Source of the DNA: Paenibacillus cellulosilyticus
Lineage (GTDB): Bacteria > Bacillota > Bacilli > Paenibacillales > Paenibacillaceae
Length of the DNA: 64,000 nt
Direction of reading: 5' to 3'
Assembly: GCF_003182255.1 (NCBI RefSeq)
Contig: NZ_QGTQ01000015.1
Span: 62,001 to 126,000, forward strand
Position 1 is the stretch's first letter, and the number at the start of each line of letters is the position of its first letter. Of this stretch, positions 1 through 8,119 are shown piece after piece. The position numbers were made by a program, and so were the translations under genes. The notes beneath the pieces were generated by a model. It made no database searches, was not told the DNA's origin, and was given only the letters and a program-made list of their open reading frames with translations.

Positions 1-696
1 TCGCTGAAGGTCACCTTTATATTCGTGTTGTTCTCTGTCCCGCTCAAGCTGTTCTTCTCCTTGATGGTCGCGATCATGCTGAACAAAAATGTGAAGGGCA
101 TGAACCTGTATCGGACGGCGATCTATTTCCCTTCGCTCATTGGCGGGAGTATTGCCGTATCGGCATTATGGCGCAATATGTTCAACCTGAACGGTTACTT
201 CAATCATGTGCTTGCTTGGTTCGGCATCGAGGGCGTCGGATGGATTACGAATCCGCACACCTCGCTCGGAACGTTGATTTTGCTTAACACCTGGCAGTTC
301 GGTTCTACGATGGTCATCTTCCTGGCGGGTCTGAAGCAGATCCCGGGTGAGCTGTATGAATCGGCTTCGGTCGATGGCGCTACGGGGATACGGAAGTTTT
401 TCCATATCACGCTGCCGATGCTGTCGCCGGTCATGTTCTTCAACTTGGTGCTCGGCATTATCGGTTCCTTTCAAATGTTCACCTCCGCATTCATCATTAC
501 GCAGGGCGGACCAATCAATTCAACGTACATGTACGCACTGTTCCTGTATGATAAGGCGTTTAAGCATTACCAGATGGGATACGCATCCGCGCTCGCTTGG
601 ATTCTTCTGGTTATCGTCGCGCTCATGACGGCCATTAACTTCCTAGTATCACGCTACTGGGTATTCTATGAGACGGATGGAGGGAAGTCGAAGTGA
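1..696 (+). CDS. CUT1-family sugar ABC transporter permease (MalF/MsmF type), 5' truncated by window edge
   Basis: Membrane-spanning subunit of a binding-protein-dependent sugar importer. The reading frame is open from base 1, so the true start lies upstream; the GTG at 25 is internal. Several hydrophobic segments are visible. The EAA loop that contacts the ATPase is present (ESASVDGATGIRKFFHITLP, about residues 120-139 from base 1). It is the first of three genes (permease, permease, lipoprotein) in the usual CUT1 order, and its stop overlaps the next start. No ATPase gene is adjacent; CUT1 systems of Bacillota often share one MsmX-type ATPase encoded elsewhere. The substrate cannot be read from the sequence, though an oligosaccharide is likely given the family. 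Confidence 0.9.
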   Translation, partial: SLKVTFIFVLFSVPLKLFFSLMVAIMLNKNVKGMNLYRTAIYFPSLIGGSIAVSALWRNMFNLNGYFNHVLAWFGIEGVGWITNPHTSLGTLILLNTWQFGSTMVIFLAGLKQIPGELYESASVDGATGIRKFFHITLPMLSPVMFFNLVLGIIGSFQMFTSAFIITQGGPINSTYMYALFLYDKAFKHYQMGYASALAWILLVIVALMTAINFLVSRYWVFYETDGGKSK

Positions 697-1529
697 TCAA
701 ATCGCTTAAACGAAATCCCGTCACCGGCCATCTGCTGCTAATTGTGTTTTCCCTTCTCATGCTGTATCCGGTCATCTGGTGGATTGGCGCTTCGCTCAAA
801 ACGACGGCCGAGATGAGCTCGCCTTCCATCTGGCCGGCCAAGCCGATCTGGGACAATTACACGAAGGGCTGGCAGTTCTCACCAGAGTTCACGTTTGCAC
901 GGTTCTTCGGCAATACGCTCATGATGGAGTTCTGGAACGTGCTGGGCGGCGTTCTCACAAGCGCGGTCGTCGCATACGGCTTTGCCCGTCTGAACTTCAA
1001 GTTCCGCGGCGTGTTGTTCTCGATTCTATTGCTAACGATGATGCTGCCGGGGCAGGTAACGATCGTTCCGCAATATATTCTCTACAATAAGCTGCACCTC
1101 ATGGACAGCTACATTCCATTGATTCTTCCGCATTTCTTCGGCGGCGGCGCATTTTTCATCTTCCTTCTTGTCCAGTTCATAAGAGGCATTCCGCGAGAGC
1201 TCGATGAAGCGGCGAAGATCGACGGTGCGACCGTATACAGTATTTTCTACCGAATTGTTCTCCCTCTTATCAAGCCTGCTTTGGTGACGGTGGCGATCTT
1301 CACGTTCTTATGGAGCTGGGACGATTTCTTCGCGCAAGTGCTGTATTTGAACTCGGTCAGCAAATTTACGGTCAGTCTGGCGCTGCGCATGTACGTGGAT
1401 CAGTTTGAAATCCAATGGGGCAGGCTGCTCGCGATGTCGCTGCTCTCGGTTGTGCCGTCCACCATTTTGTTCTTCATCGCTCAGAAGCATTTCGTCGAAG
1501 GAATAGCAACGACCGGCTTAAAAGGATAG
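693..1529 (+). CDS. CUT1-family sugar ABC transporter permease (MalG/MsmG type)
   Basis: Second inner-membrane permease of the sugar importer, 278 aa, the normal size for MalG-type subunits. It starts with GTG at 693 overlapping the TGA of the upstream permease, which indicates translational coupling. The protein has about six transmembrane helices and a clear EAA motif (ELDEAAKIDGATVYSIFYRI, about residues 170-190) followed by LPL. It would form a heterodimer with the upstream permease. Substrate unknown. Confidence 0.92.
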   Translation: MIKSLKRNPVTGHLLLIVFSLLMLYPVIWWIGASLKTTAEMSSPSIWPAKPIWDNYTKGWQFSPEFTFARFFGNTLMMEFWNVLGGVLTSAVVAYGFARLNFKFRGVLFSILLLTMMLPGQVTIVPQYILYNKLHLMDSYIPLILPHFFGGGAFFIFLLVQFIRGIPRELDEAAKIDGATVYSIFYRIVLPLIKPALVTVAIFTFLWSWDDFFAQVLYLNSVSKFTVSLALRMYVDQFEIQWGRLLAMSLLSVVPSTILFFIAQKHFVEGIATTGLKG

Positions 1530-1577
1530 CTCCATGGCAGGTTCCGCCTCACAATACAAGGTAAAGGGGAAAAGAGA

Positions 1578-2870
1578 ATGGAGAACAAGAGGTTGACCAA
1601 AGGAATGACGGTATTAACGCTTGCGGCGATGCTGGCATTGACGGCTTGCGGCAGCGGAGAGTCGAAGGATAGCGGCAGCGGCGACGCGGTGAAGCTCAAA
1701 ATCATGTGGCAAGGACCGGATACGAGACATCAAGCGATGCTGAAAACACAAGAAGTGTATACGAGTCTCAATCCATCGATCACCTTCTCGCCTGAATACA
1801 TGGCATGGGACGACTATTGGAAGAAGCTGCCGACGCTTGCCGCTTCTCATTCGATGCCGGATGTCCTTCATATGGACGGGGCGTACATTCAAGAATATGC
1901 GACGAGAGGGACGCTCGAGGATTTATCGGATATGGATCTCAGCGGCGTCATCGACGCCAAAACGTTAGAAAACTTGAAAATAGACGGCAAGCTGTACGGC
2001 ATTCCGATCAGCCGTAACGCGCAAGGCATCGCGTTTAATACGGAAGCGCTAGCGTCCGCCGGCATCGAGCTGCCGAAGAAGGACTGGACTTGGGACGAGT
2101 TCTTCGATTTTGCGCGAAATGCGCGCACGAAGCTTCCGGACGGCGTCTACCCGATCAGCGACTCGGATACGTGGGACTTCTACCAGTACTATCAAACGTC
2201 GAACGGCAAAGGACCGATTATTCAAGAGAATGGCACAAAGTTCAATCTGGACAAAGAGCTGTTCATGAAGTTCTACGGCATCTACGCGGAATTCCGCGAG
2301 AAGAAAATCGTTCCTCCTGCGGACATGGTCAGCTCCTTCAAGGAAAACGATCCGCAAGCGGACCCGATGGCAAGCGGCAAAGTCATGACGAGAGGCGCAA
2401 CGGTTGGTTCGGTAGGCGCGCTTGAGCAGCTAATGCCGGGGAAAGTGGATGTCGTCAACATTCCGGTCGGGCCTGAGGGAGGCGGTTGGGCGCAGCCGAC
2501 GATCTTCCTGAGCGTCAGCACCGATTCCAAGCATAAGGATGAAGCGAAGGCTTTCATCAAATGGTTCGTCACGGACAAACAAGCCGGCGAAACGTATGGC
2601 ATGAACTTCGGCATTCCGATCTATGACGAGGTCTACAAGGCGCTAGAGCCTACCTTGCAGCCGAAAGATAAACTGGGCAACAAGTTGTACGATACGGCGA
2701 AGGATAAGGCGCTGCCGTTCTACCCGGCTGCGGCTGGATGGACGGAGTGGGTAGACAACTACAAGAAAACGATGGATGCCGTGATGTTCGGTCAGAAATC
2801 GATCGAAGACGCTTATAATGAAATATCCAAATCAGGCAACGCGATCGCGGAGAAGCAAAGCAAAAAATAA
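1578..2870 (+). CDS. CUT1 extracellular sugar-binding lipoprotein
   Basis: Solute-binding protein of family 1 (430 aa) delivering a sugar to the two upstream permeases. The N-terminus is a lipoprotein signal peptide ending in a lipobox (LTAC, Cys about residue 24), followed by a Gly/Ser/Asp linker typical of Gram-positive lipoproteins. The body has the family-1 pattern, including the WDDYWKKLP and WTWDEFFDFA segments seen in maltose- and multiple-sugar-binding proteins. An SD-like AAGGGGAAAAG precedes the ATG. A stem-loop with a T tract follows the gene and closes the operon. Confidence 0.92.
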   Translation: MENKRLTKGMTVLTLAAMLALTACGSGESKDSGSGDAVKLKIMWQGPDTRHQAMLKTQEVYTSLNPSITFSPEYMAWDDYWKKLPTLAASHSMPDVLHMDGAYIQEYATRGTLEDLSDMDLSGVIDAKTLENLKIDGKLYGIPISRNAQGIAFNTEALASAGIELPKKDWTWDEFFDFARNARTKLPDGVYPISDSDTWDFYQYYQTSNGKGPIIQENGTKFNLDKELFMKFYGIYAEFREKKIVPPADMVSSFKENDPQADPMASGKVMTRGATVGSVGALEQLMPGKVDVVNIPVGPEGGGWAQPTIFLSVSTDSKHKDEAKAFIKWFVTDKQAGETYGMNFGIPIYDEVYKALEPTLQPKDKLGNKLYDTAKDKALPFYPAAAGWTEWVDNYKKTMDAVMFGQKSIEDAYNEISKSGNAIAEKQSKK

Positions 2871-2910
2871 GAGCTTCGAGGTACATCAAACATGAAAAGC
2901 AGCACAATAA

Positions 2911-2947
2911 GGCGGTTGCGGGGTGATAATCCCTGCACCGCTTTTTG
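2911..2947 (+). terminator. Rho-independent terminator of the sugar ABC operon
   Basis: Imperfect GC-rich hairpin (GCGGTTGCGGG ... CCCTGCACCGC) followed by TTTTTG, about 40 bases after the lipoprotein stop codon. Confidence 0.6.
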
Positions 2948-3047
2948 CTTTGTTGAACAGGTTGAACACAATCCAGGTGTCTAGTAGGTTGGTTGTAAGG
3001 CTGGTCATTCAATAACATCGACTGGTTGTTGATGCGCCGTCCGCCGC

Positions 3048-3180
3048 CTAACGGTTGCCATTGAGGCTATTTTGCTATAAAGGGGGTGTTTCGGAGTTTA
3101 ATGGTTGCTGCAGGGGTTATCAGGACTGATCGGTCTTCATATGCTCTTCATCCAACCCAATAAGCTCCGCAGCAACCATA
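3048..3180. repeat. Short degenerate intergenic repeats (CTAACGGTTGC type), set 1
   Basis: The roughly 320-base stretch 2948-3268 holds no gene. It contains related short motifs: CTAACGGTTGCCATTGAGGC at 3048, TTAATGGTTGCTGCAGGGG at 3098 and an inverted copy GCAGCAACCATA at 3169. The second and third form an 11-base inverted repeat separated by about 60 bases. The same motif family recurs at 41024-41208. Function unknown; it could be a dispersed non-coding repeat family. Confidence 0.4.
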
Positions 3181-3268
3181 ACAATCCGGGATGCAGCACC
3201 TTAAGACAAATAAGCGTTGTCGCATCCGTTAGCGTGCGATTCTAGCTCGCAGTAACTCAACCGGTTGT

Positions 3269-3970
3269 TCAGAATATAATCCCCTTCCTTACCAACTCCG
3301 CAATGGCCTGCGTCCGATTCTGAGCTCCTAGTTTCTTGATGACCGATTTCACGTATTGTTTGATCGTCACTTCGCTGATGCTCATCGTATCGACCATTTC
3401 TTTGATGCTATCGCCATTGGCGATTTTGCTCATGACTTCCAGCTCGCGTTTGCTTAGCCCTTGGTGCTTGGCTGGCTTTGCGGTTACTTCCATGCATTTG
3501 CCTACTAAATTCCCATACCGCGTCAGTATAGCAAGCATTTCTTCATTGAAGATCGAGCCATCATCAAATTCGTCGCTTAGGATATAGCCGGTAACGACAA
3601 GGCCTGTACAGATAGGTATGACGAGAAGGGAATTGGTAGAGGTTGGAGAGGGAATATATTTGCTGCCTAATTCTTTCAGGAAATATCGCTTAGGAATGTA
3701 TTTCGCCTTTAACTCGACTATTGCGGAATAGATGCCGGGCAGCGACCGTACATCATCGCGGATCGTTCGAATATGGTCTAGTCCATGCTGATCGTAGTAA
3801 ACGATGCCTTCGGCTATGTGTCCTAATGGCGAATACCTGAATAAGTAGCAGTTTCTGACGGGGAATAGATCCATGAATAGGGTTAGTATGAGTTCCATTT
3901 GCTCTTCTGAGGAGGCTGCATCAGCTAGTTTCTGGAGGTTATAATGCATGTCAAAATCAGCAATTGACAA
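3269..3970 (-). CDS. LuxR-family transcriptional regulator with GAF-like sensor region
   Basis: About 233 aa. The C-terminal 60 residues are a LuxR/GerE helix-turn-helix: LSKRELEVMSKIANGDSIKE, then the recognition helix EVTIKQYVKSVIKKLGAQNR. The N-terminal 160 residues resemble a GAF-type sensor rather than a receiver domain; no phospho-acceptor pattern is obvious. I chose the TTG at 3970 because GGGAG lies 9 bases upstream. An in-frame TTG at 4021 has only AT-rich sequence before it. The gene stands alone and diverges from the monooxygenase operon at 4321, which is a possible but unproven target. Ligand unknown. Confidence 0.8.
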   Translation of the reverse strand: MSIADFDMHYNLQKLADAASSEEQMELILTLFMDLFPVRNCYLFRYSPLGHIAEGIVYYDQHGLDHIRTIRDDVRSLPGIYSAIVELKAKYIPKRYFLKELGSKYIPSPTSTNSLLVIPICTGLVVTGYILSDEFDDGSIFNEEMLAILTRYGNLVGKCMEVTAKPAKHQGLSKRELEVMSKIANGDSIKEMVDTMSISEVTIKQYVKSVIKKLGAQNRTQAIAELVRKGIIF

Positions 3971-4254
3971 CGCTTTCAACTCCCTTGTCGAACAAATAGT
4001 TACGGAGGACTCTATGTACAAAATTATAAATTAACTAATTTAGGAATTCAATTCAAAAGCGAAAAGGAAGAAGGAAAGACTTGAAAACCACCTCCTTTTT
4101 GGTTTCTTTCATGCATTTGCCTCTTCAAAATGAGGAATACCTTTATTGAGCCAAGGTCTTTACAATTTTAATAGAGCGATACCTTACATGCCATCAAGAA
4201 AGGGTGTGAAACGGGGAAGTCGAGAGTTTGCAATAATCTCCTAGACCGTCAATT
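3971..4254. other. Intergenic region between divergent genes, no coding content seen
   Basis: AT-rich spacer between the LuxR regulator and the monooxygenase. A weak inverted repeat (GAAAACCA ... TGGTTTC, about 4083-4109) brackets an AGGAGG-complementary tract. No ORF with a ribosome-binding site is visible. Promoters for both flanking genes should lie here. Confidence 0.5.
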
Positions 4255-4268
4255 TGTAAGCGTTCACA
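4255..4268 (+). promoter_or_regulatory. CcpA catabolite-response element (cre)
   Basis: TGTAAGCGTTCACA matches the Bacillus cre consensus TGWAANCGNTNWCA at every defined position. It ends 52 bases before the monooxygenase ATG, in the promoter region, so carbon catabolite repression of the monooxygenase-esterase operon is likely (inference). Confidence 0.75.
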
Positions 4269-4320
4269 ACGAATGAAGCGAGATTGATGCCACATAAAAC
4301 TTGCTAGGAGGAATGCAGCA

Positions 4321-5946
4321 ATGTCAAATCAGAACACATTCGATGCGGTTGTTATCGGTGCTGGATTTGCAGGGATGTATATGCTCCATCGACTTCGCAA
4401 TGCAGGTTTCTCAACACGCGTGTATGAAAAAGGCGGCGGCGTCGGCGGTGCATGGTATTGGAGCCGTTACCCGGGCGCACGCTGCGATTCGGAAAGTATC
4501 TATTATAATTACACGTTCTCAGAAGAGATCTATCAGGAATGGTCATGGTCTTCCCGATACCCGGAGCAGGCGGAGATCTTACGTTATCTCAATTTTGTAG
4601 CGGATAAGCTTGATCTGCGCCGGGACATCCAGTTCGATAGCGAAATCGCAGGCGCCGCCTATGATGAGGCGAATAATCATTGGCGAATTGATTTGAAGGA
4701 TGGAACGAGCGTAACCGCCAAATATTTGATTACAGGAATGGGCTGCATCTCCGTTAATGCTACCAACATCCCGCAAATCAAAGGGTTGGACAGCTTCGAA
4801 GGCGCTTGGTATCATACCGGCGCTTGGCCGCATGACAAGGTGGATTTTACAGGGAAACGCGTCGGCGTCATAGGCACGGGTTCAAGCGGCGTGCAGTCGA
4901 TCCCGGTCATTGCGCAGGAAGCAGAGCACCTCACCGTCTTCCAACGGACGCCGCAATATTCAGTGCCGGCCGGGAATCATCCTTATGATCCGGCCTTCAT
5001 CCAGCAAGCGAAGGAGAATTTCTCGGATTTAAGACGGCAAATGCATGAATCCATGGGCGGCATTCCGGTAGAGACCAACAATCGTTCAGCGCTGGATGAC
5101 ACCACAGAAGAACGTGAGCGGATATACGAATCAGGTTGGGGCAAAGGCGGATTTTATATGCTCAACGCCTACAATGACCTGATGATAAACGAAGAAGCGA
5201 ATGAAACGGTATCCGAGTTCATCCGAACGAAAATACGCGATACGGTACAGGATTCCGAAGTAGCTGAGAAGCTGATGCCGACCTACTATTTTGGTACGAA
5301 ACGCGCCATCATCGACACCCATTATTACGAGACGTTCAATCGGGACAACGTCACGTTGGTTGATGTCAGGAGAACTCCGATTCAAGAGGTAACGGCGAAG
5401 GGCATTCGTACCACTGATGGCGGCGAGCATGAGCTGGACATTCTTGTATTTGCCACCGGATATGACGGGATGACGGGCCCGCTATTGAAGCTCGATCTGC
5501 GTGGAAAGGGTAATGTGTCGCTGCGAGAGAAATGGGCGGACGGCGCGGATGTGAAAACCTATCTCGGCATAGCGATGGCTGACTTCCCGAATATGTTCAT
5601 GATCACAGGACCTCAGAGTCCGTCCGTACTCGGCAATGTTCCTGTAGCGATCGAACAGCATGTGGAATGGATCTCGAATTGCATCCAGCATCTTCATGAT
5701 CATGGCGTCGAGACCATCGAGGCACAGGCCGATGCGCAAGCTCAATGGAGCAGCCATTGCCGGGAGCTCGCTGATCATACCCTCTATTCCAAAGCCGACT
5801 CTTGGTATACGGGAGCGAATATTGAGGGCAAGCCGCGCGGTTTCAACATTTACCTCGGTGGCTATGGCCCTTATAACCAGAAGATTACAGATATCGCTGC
5901 CAAAGGCTACGAAGGGTTCTCTTTAAAAACGTCTGCGGCCGTTTAG
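4321..5946 (+). CDS. Baeyer-Villiger flavin monooxygenase (cyclohexanone-monooxygenase type)
   Basis: Type I Baeyer-Villiger monooxygenases use FAD, NADPH and O2 to insert oxygen next to a ketone, giving an ester or lactone. The 541-aa protein has the N-terminal FAD Rossmann motif (GAGFAGMY, about residues 13-20), the family fingerprint FEGAWYHTGAWP (159-170; consensus FxGxxxHxxxW[PD]), and a second, NADPH-binding Rossmann motif GTGSSG (185-190). Length is normal. SD CTAGGAGG precedes the ATG. The next gene, 28 bases downstream, is an HSL-type esterase that could hydrolyse the ester product. Cyclic against linear ketone specificity cannot be told from sequence alone. Confidence 0.93.
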   Translation: MSNQNTFDAVVIGAGFAGMYMLHRLRNAGFSTRVYEKGGGVGGAWYWSRYPGARCDSESIYYNYTFSEEIYQEWSWSSRYPEQAEILRYLNFVADKLDLRRDIQFDSEIAGAAYDEANNHWRIDLKDGTSVTAKYLITGMGCISVNATNIPQIKGLDSFEGAWYHTGAWPHDKVDFTGKRVGVIGTGSSGVQSIPVIAQEAEHLTVFQRTPQYSVPAGNHPYDPAFIQQAKENFSDLRRQMHESMGGIPVETNNRSALDDTTEERERIYESGWGKGGFYMLNAYNDLMINEEANETVSEFIRTKIRDTVQDSEVAEKLMPTYYFGTKRAIIDTHYYETFNRDNVTLVDVRRTPIQEVTAKGIRTTDGGEHELDILVFATGYDGMTGPLLKLDLRGKGNVSLREKWADGADVKTYLGIAMADFPNMFMITGPQSPSVLGNVPVAIEQHVEWISNCIQHLHDHGVETIEAQADAQAQWSSHCRELADHTLYSKADSWYTGANIEGKPRGFNIYLGGYGPYNQKITDIAAKGYEGFSLKTSAAV

Positions 5947-5974
5947 AATAAGACAATTCGAGGAGGCAATAATC

Positions 5975-6940
5975 ATGGATTTTATGAGCCGAGTAGCACC
6001 CGAATTAAGACCGCTGTTATCGTTGTTCCCGCCGCTTGCTCTCCCTGAAGGCTTGGAAGCCGCAAGGTCTGCGCCTGCTTTCCCCATACCGCCATCGGAG
6101 CATGTGCGCAACTCCTCTCGTATCATCGAAGGCGGAGATGCACAAGAAATGCTCGTGAAGATTTATGAGCCGATCAAGCAAGACGGCACGCTGCTGCCAG
6201 CTGTGCTGTGGATTCACGGTGGCGGATATATCATGGGTCACCCCGATAGCGATGATGGCTTGTGCCAGACATTCGTAGAGGAAGCGGGCTGTGTAGTCGT
6301 TTCCGTCGATTATCGCCTTGCTCCGGAGCATCCTTATCCTGCACCGATCGAAGATTGCTACGCCGCCCTCGTATGGATGACGAACAGCGCGGAAGAGCTG
6401 AATATCGATGTATCGCGGGTTGCGGTTGCCGGAATGAGCGCAGGGGGCGGGTTGACTGCCGCATTGGCCTTGCTCGCTCGGGATCGTGGAGGCCCAGCAA
6501 TCGTGTTCCAGATGCCGTTGTACCCGATGATCGACGATCGTAACGTGACGCCGTCCAGTCTTGAAATTACCGATAAACACGCGATTTGGAATCGGGGTAG
6601 CAATCTAGCAGCGTGGAGAATGTATCTGGGTGAGCATGCCAACGGAGAAATTTCTCCTTATGCGGCACCTGCCCGGGCCAAAAATCTATCCGGACTTCCG
6701 CCAGCCTACTCTTGTGTAGGGCAATTGGATCCTTTCCGCAGCGAAATCATTGAATACAGCGCGCGTTTGGCTGAAGCCGGAGTTCCAGTGGAATTCCATA
6801 TCTATCCTGGGGGCTATCATGCCTTCGAGTTCCTCAATCCTGATGCGGAGATTAGCAAGCGAGTACAGCATGAGTACATCCAAGCACTCGCTAGAGCGCT
6901 CAATCCGCAGCAAGAGAAAACCTTAATCGCAGCAGACTGA
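5975..6940 (+). CDS. Alpha/beta hydrolase, hormone-sensitive-lipase family esterase
   Basis: 321-aa serine esterase. It shows the HSL oxyanion motif HGGG (His81), the nucleophile elbow GMSAG (Ser155), and probable Asp252 (QLDPFRSE) and His282 (GGYHAFE) completing the triad. It is co-transcribed with the upstream Baeyer-Villiger monooxygenase, a known pairing in which the esterase splits the ester or lactone into an alcohol and an acid. SD GAGGAGG precedes the ATG by about 10 bases. No signal peptide is seen, so it should be cytoplasmic. Confidence 0.92.
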   Translation: MDFMSRVAPELRPLLSLFPPLALPEGLEAARSAPAFPIPPSEHVRNSSRIIEGGDAQEMLVKIYEPIKQDGTLLPAVLWIHGGGYIMGHPDSDDGLCQTFVEEAGCVVVSVDYRLAPEHPYPAPIEDCYAALVWMTNSAEELNIDVSRVAVAGMSAGGGLTAALALLARDRGGPAIVFQMPLYPMIDDRNVTPSSLEITDKHAIWNRGSNLAAWRMYLGEHANGEISPYAAPARAKNLSGLPPAYSCVGQLDPFRSEIIEYSARLAEAGVPVEFHIYPGGYHAFEFLNPDAEISKRVQHEYIQALARALNPQQEKTLIAAD

Positions 6941-6945
6941 TTCGC

Positions 6946-6977
6946 AACCCCAACGGTTTATCCGTTGGGGTTTATTT
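6946..6977 (+). terminator. Terminator of the monooxygenase-esterase operon
   Basis: Perfect 11-base stem AACCCCAACGG / CCGTTGGGGTT with a 5-base loop, followed by TTATTTTGT, 6 bases after the esterase stop. Confidence 0.85.
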
Positions 6978-7080
6978 TGTATATTAGCAAAGCTCCTCCA
7001 CCTCCAATACTCGTCTACATCCTTGGGCTTATGAATATAGTAGGAAGTAGGCAATGGGATGGATGAGGGAGGATCTGGGA

Positions 7081-7965
7081 ATGGAAGCTAATTGTACGGG
7101 CTCATTGATAGATACAGGCGACGCGTCGAGAGCGGGAGCGGTTGACCGCTTTATTGCGTTTATACGCGAATTGAACGAGCTTCTTCAGAAGGAAGCGGAT
7201 TTGTCCCCAGCTAATCTCACCGTTACAGAGAGGATTGGTCAACTGTCACGCTTGCTGCGATTACCTTATTTGGCTGAAGAGGTGCAAGCCGTTCTCAACC
7301 ATGCGTATATACGAATGAACCAGCTTTCATTGCAGGAGAAATTGTCAGAGGCTGAGTTTCTAGTCGAGCTAAGGAATGCGGAACATATGTGCCAAACAGA
7401 AGGTACAGTGATGGATATGATGACAAGGCTGCCTAGCTGGAACGTTTATAGGGCACTGGTGAGTCAGGAGCTCGCCATGCTCCGCCCATTCATTCCCGAG
7501 GAGAGACAAGCGGAGAAATCTCCGATTGTCTTTGTCGGAAGCGGGCCGCTGCCGATTAGTCCGATCATTCTCCATCTCTTCGGTGATGTCGAAGTTATTT
7601 GCTTAGAGATGAATGCAGTGGCGTATGAGGCATCCTGTTCTTTACTCGCTCACTTTGGTCTCCAGAATAAAGTATCGGTCGTCTTGGTGAATGGAGCGGA
7701 TTACGATTACAGCCCTTATAGCTATATCTTTATGGCTAGTCTCGTTCGCAACAAGCGGGAAGTGCTTGAGCGGATTCGTCGAACATCCGCGAACCCTCTG
7801 GTGGCTGTTCGTACAGCGGAGGGAATGAAGCAGCTCATGTATGAAGCGATTGATGAGTCCGAATTGGATCGGCACCAATGGCGGATTGTAGGGCGAACGA
7901 GTCCTGAGCAAGGTTTGGTCATTAATTCGACCTTGTTTGTTGAACATGAAGCTGTGAACAGATGA
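7081..7965 (+). CDS. cntL: Nicotianamine-synthase-like metallophore enzyme (CntL-like)
   Basis: Nicotianamine-synthase superfamily protein, about 294 aa, close to staphylococcal CntL. CntL transfers an aminobutyrate group from S-adenosylmethionine to histidine during staphylopine-type metallophore synthesis. The SAM-binding signature FVGSGPLPISPI is followed by an EMN segment typical of the family. ATG 7081 has a strong GGGAGG 8 bases upstream; an alternative ATG at 7054 has AGGAAG. The cnt-type transport operon downstream supports the role. A terminator follows directly, and no Zur box is visible in the roughly 100 bases upstream, so its control may differ from the transport genes. The amino-acid acceptor (D-His or L-His) cannot be inferred. 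Confidence 0.82.
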   Translation: MEANCTGSLIDTGDASRAGAVDRFIAFIRELNELLQKEADLSPANLTVTERIGQLSRLLRLPYLAEEVQAVLNHAYIRMNQLSLQEKLSEAEFLVELRNAEHMCQTEGTVMDMMTRLPSWNVYRALVSQELAMLRPFIPEERQAEKSPIVFVGSGPLPISPIILHLFGDVEVICLEMNAVAYEASCSLLAHFGLQNKVSVVLVNGADYDYSPYSYIFMASLVRNKREVLERIRRTSANPLVAVRTAEGMKQLMYEAIDESELDRHQWRIVGRTSPEQGLVINSTLFVEHEAVNR

Positions 7966-7985
7966 ATAGTGGTTGTGAGAAAAGG

Positions 7986-8018
7986 ACAACACCGCAATCA
8001 CCCGCGGTGTTGTTTTTA
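7986..8018 (+). terminator. Terminator after cntL-like gene
   Basis: Stem ACAACACCGC / GCGGTGTTGT with a short loop and a following TTTTATTTG tract, 20 bases after the CntL-like stop. It separates this gene transcriptionally from the downstream permease. Confidence 0.85.
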
Positions 8019-8085
8019 TTTGGGTCCTAATCAGCATAATTATGAAAAGTAAATTGTAATTCCCTGGCATTCTTTTTATAATCAT

Positions 8086-8106
8086 ATTACGTAATAATTA
8101 CGATTA
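8086..8106 (+). promoter_or_regulatory. Zur-box-like operator upstream of the UPF0718 permease
   Basis: The core CGTAATAATTACG (8090-8102) is palindromic about base 8096 and extends to ATTACGATTA on the right. It matches the right half and core of the Bacillus Zur box (AAATCGTAATNATTACGATTT). It ends just before the SD of the gene at 8120, so a bound repressor would block transcription or early elongation. Confidence 0.7.
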
Positions 8107-8119
8107 GGGGGAGGCGCGC

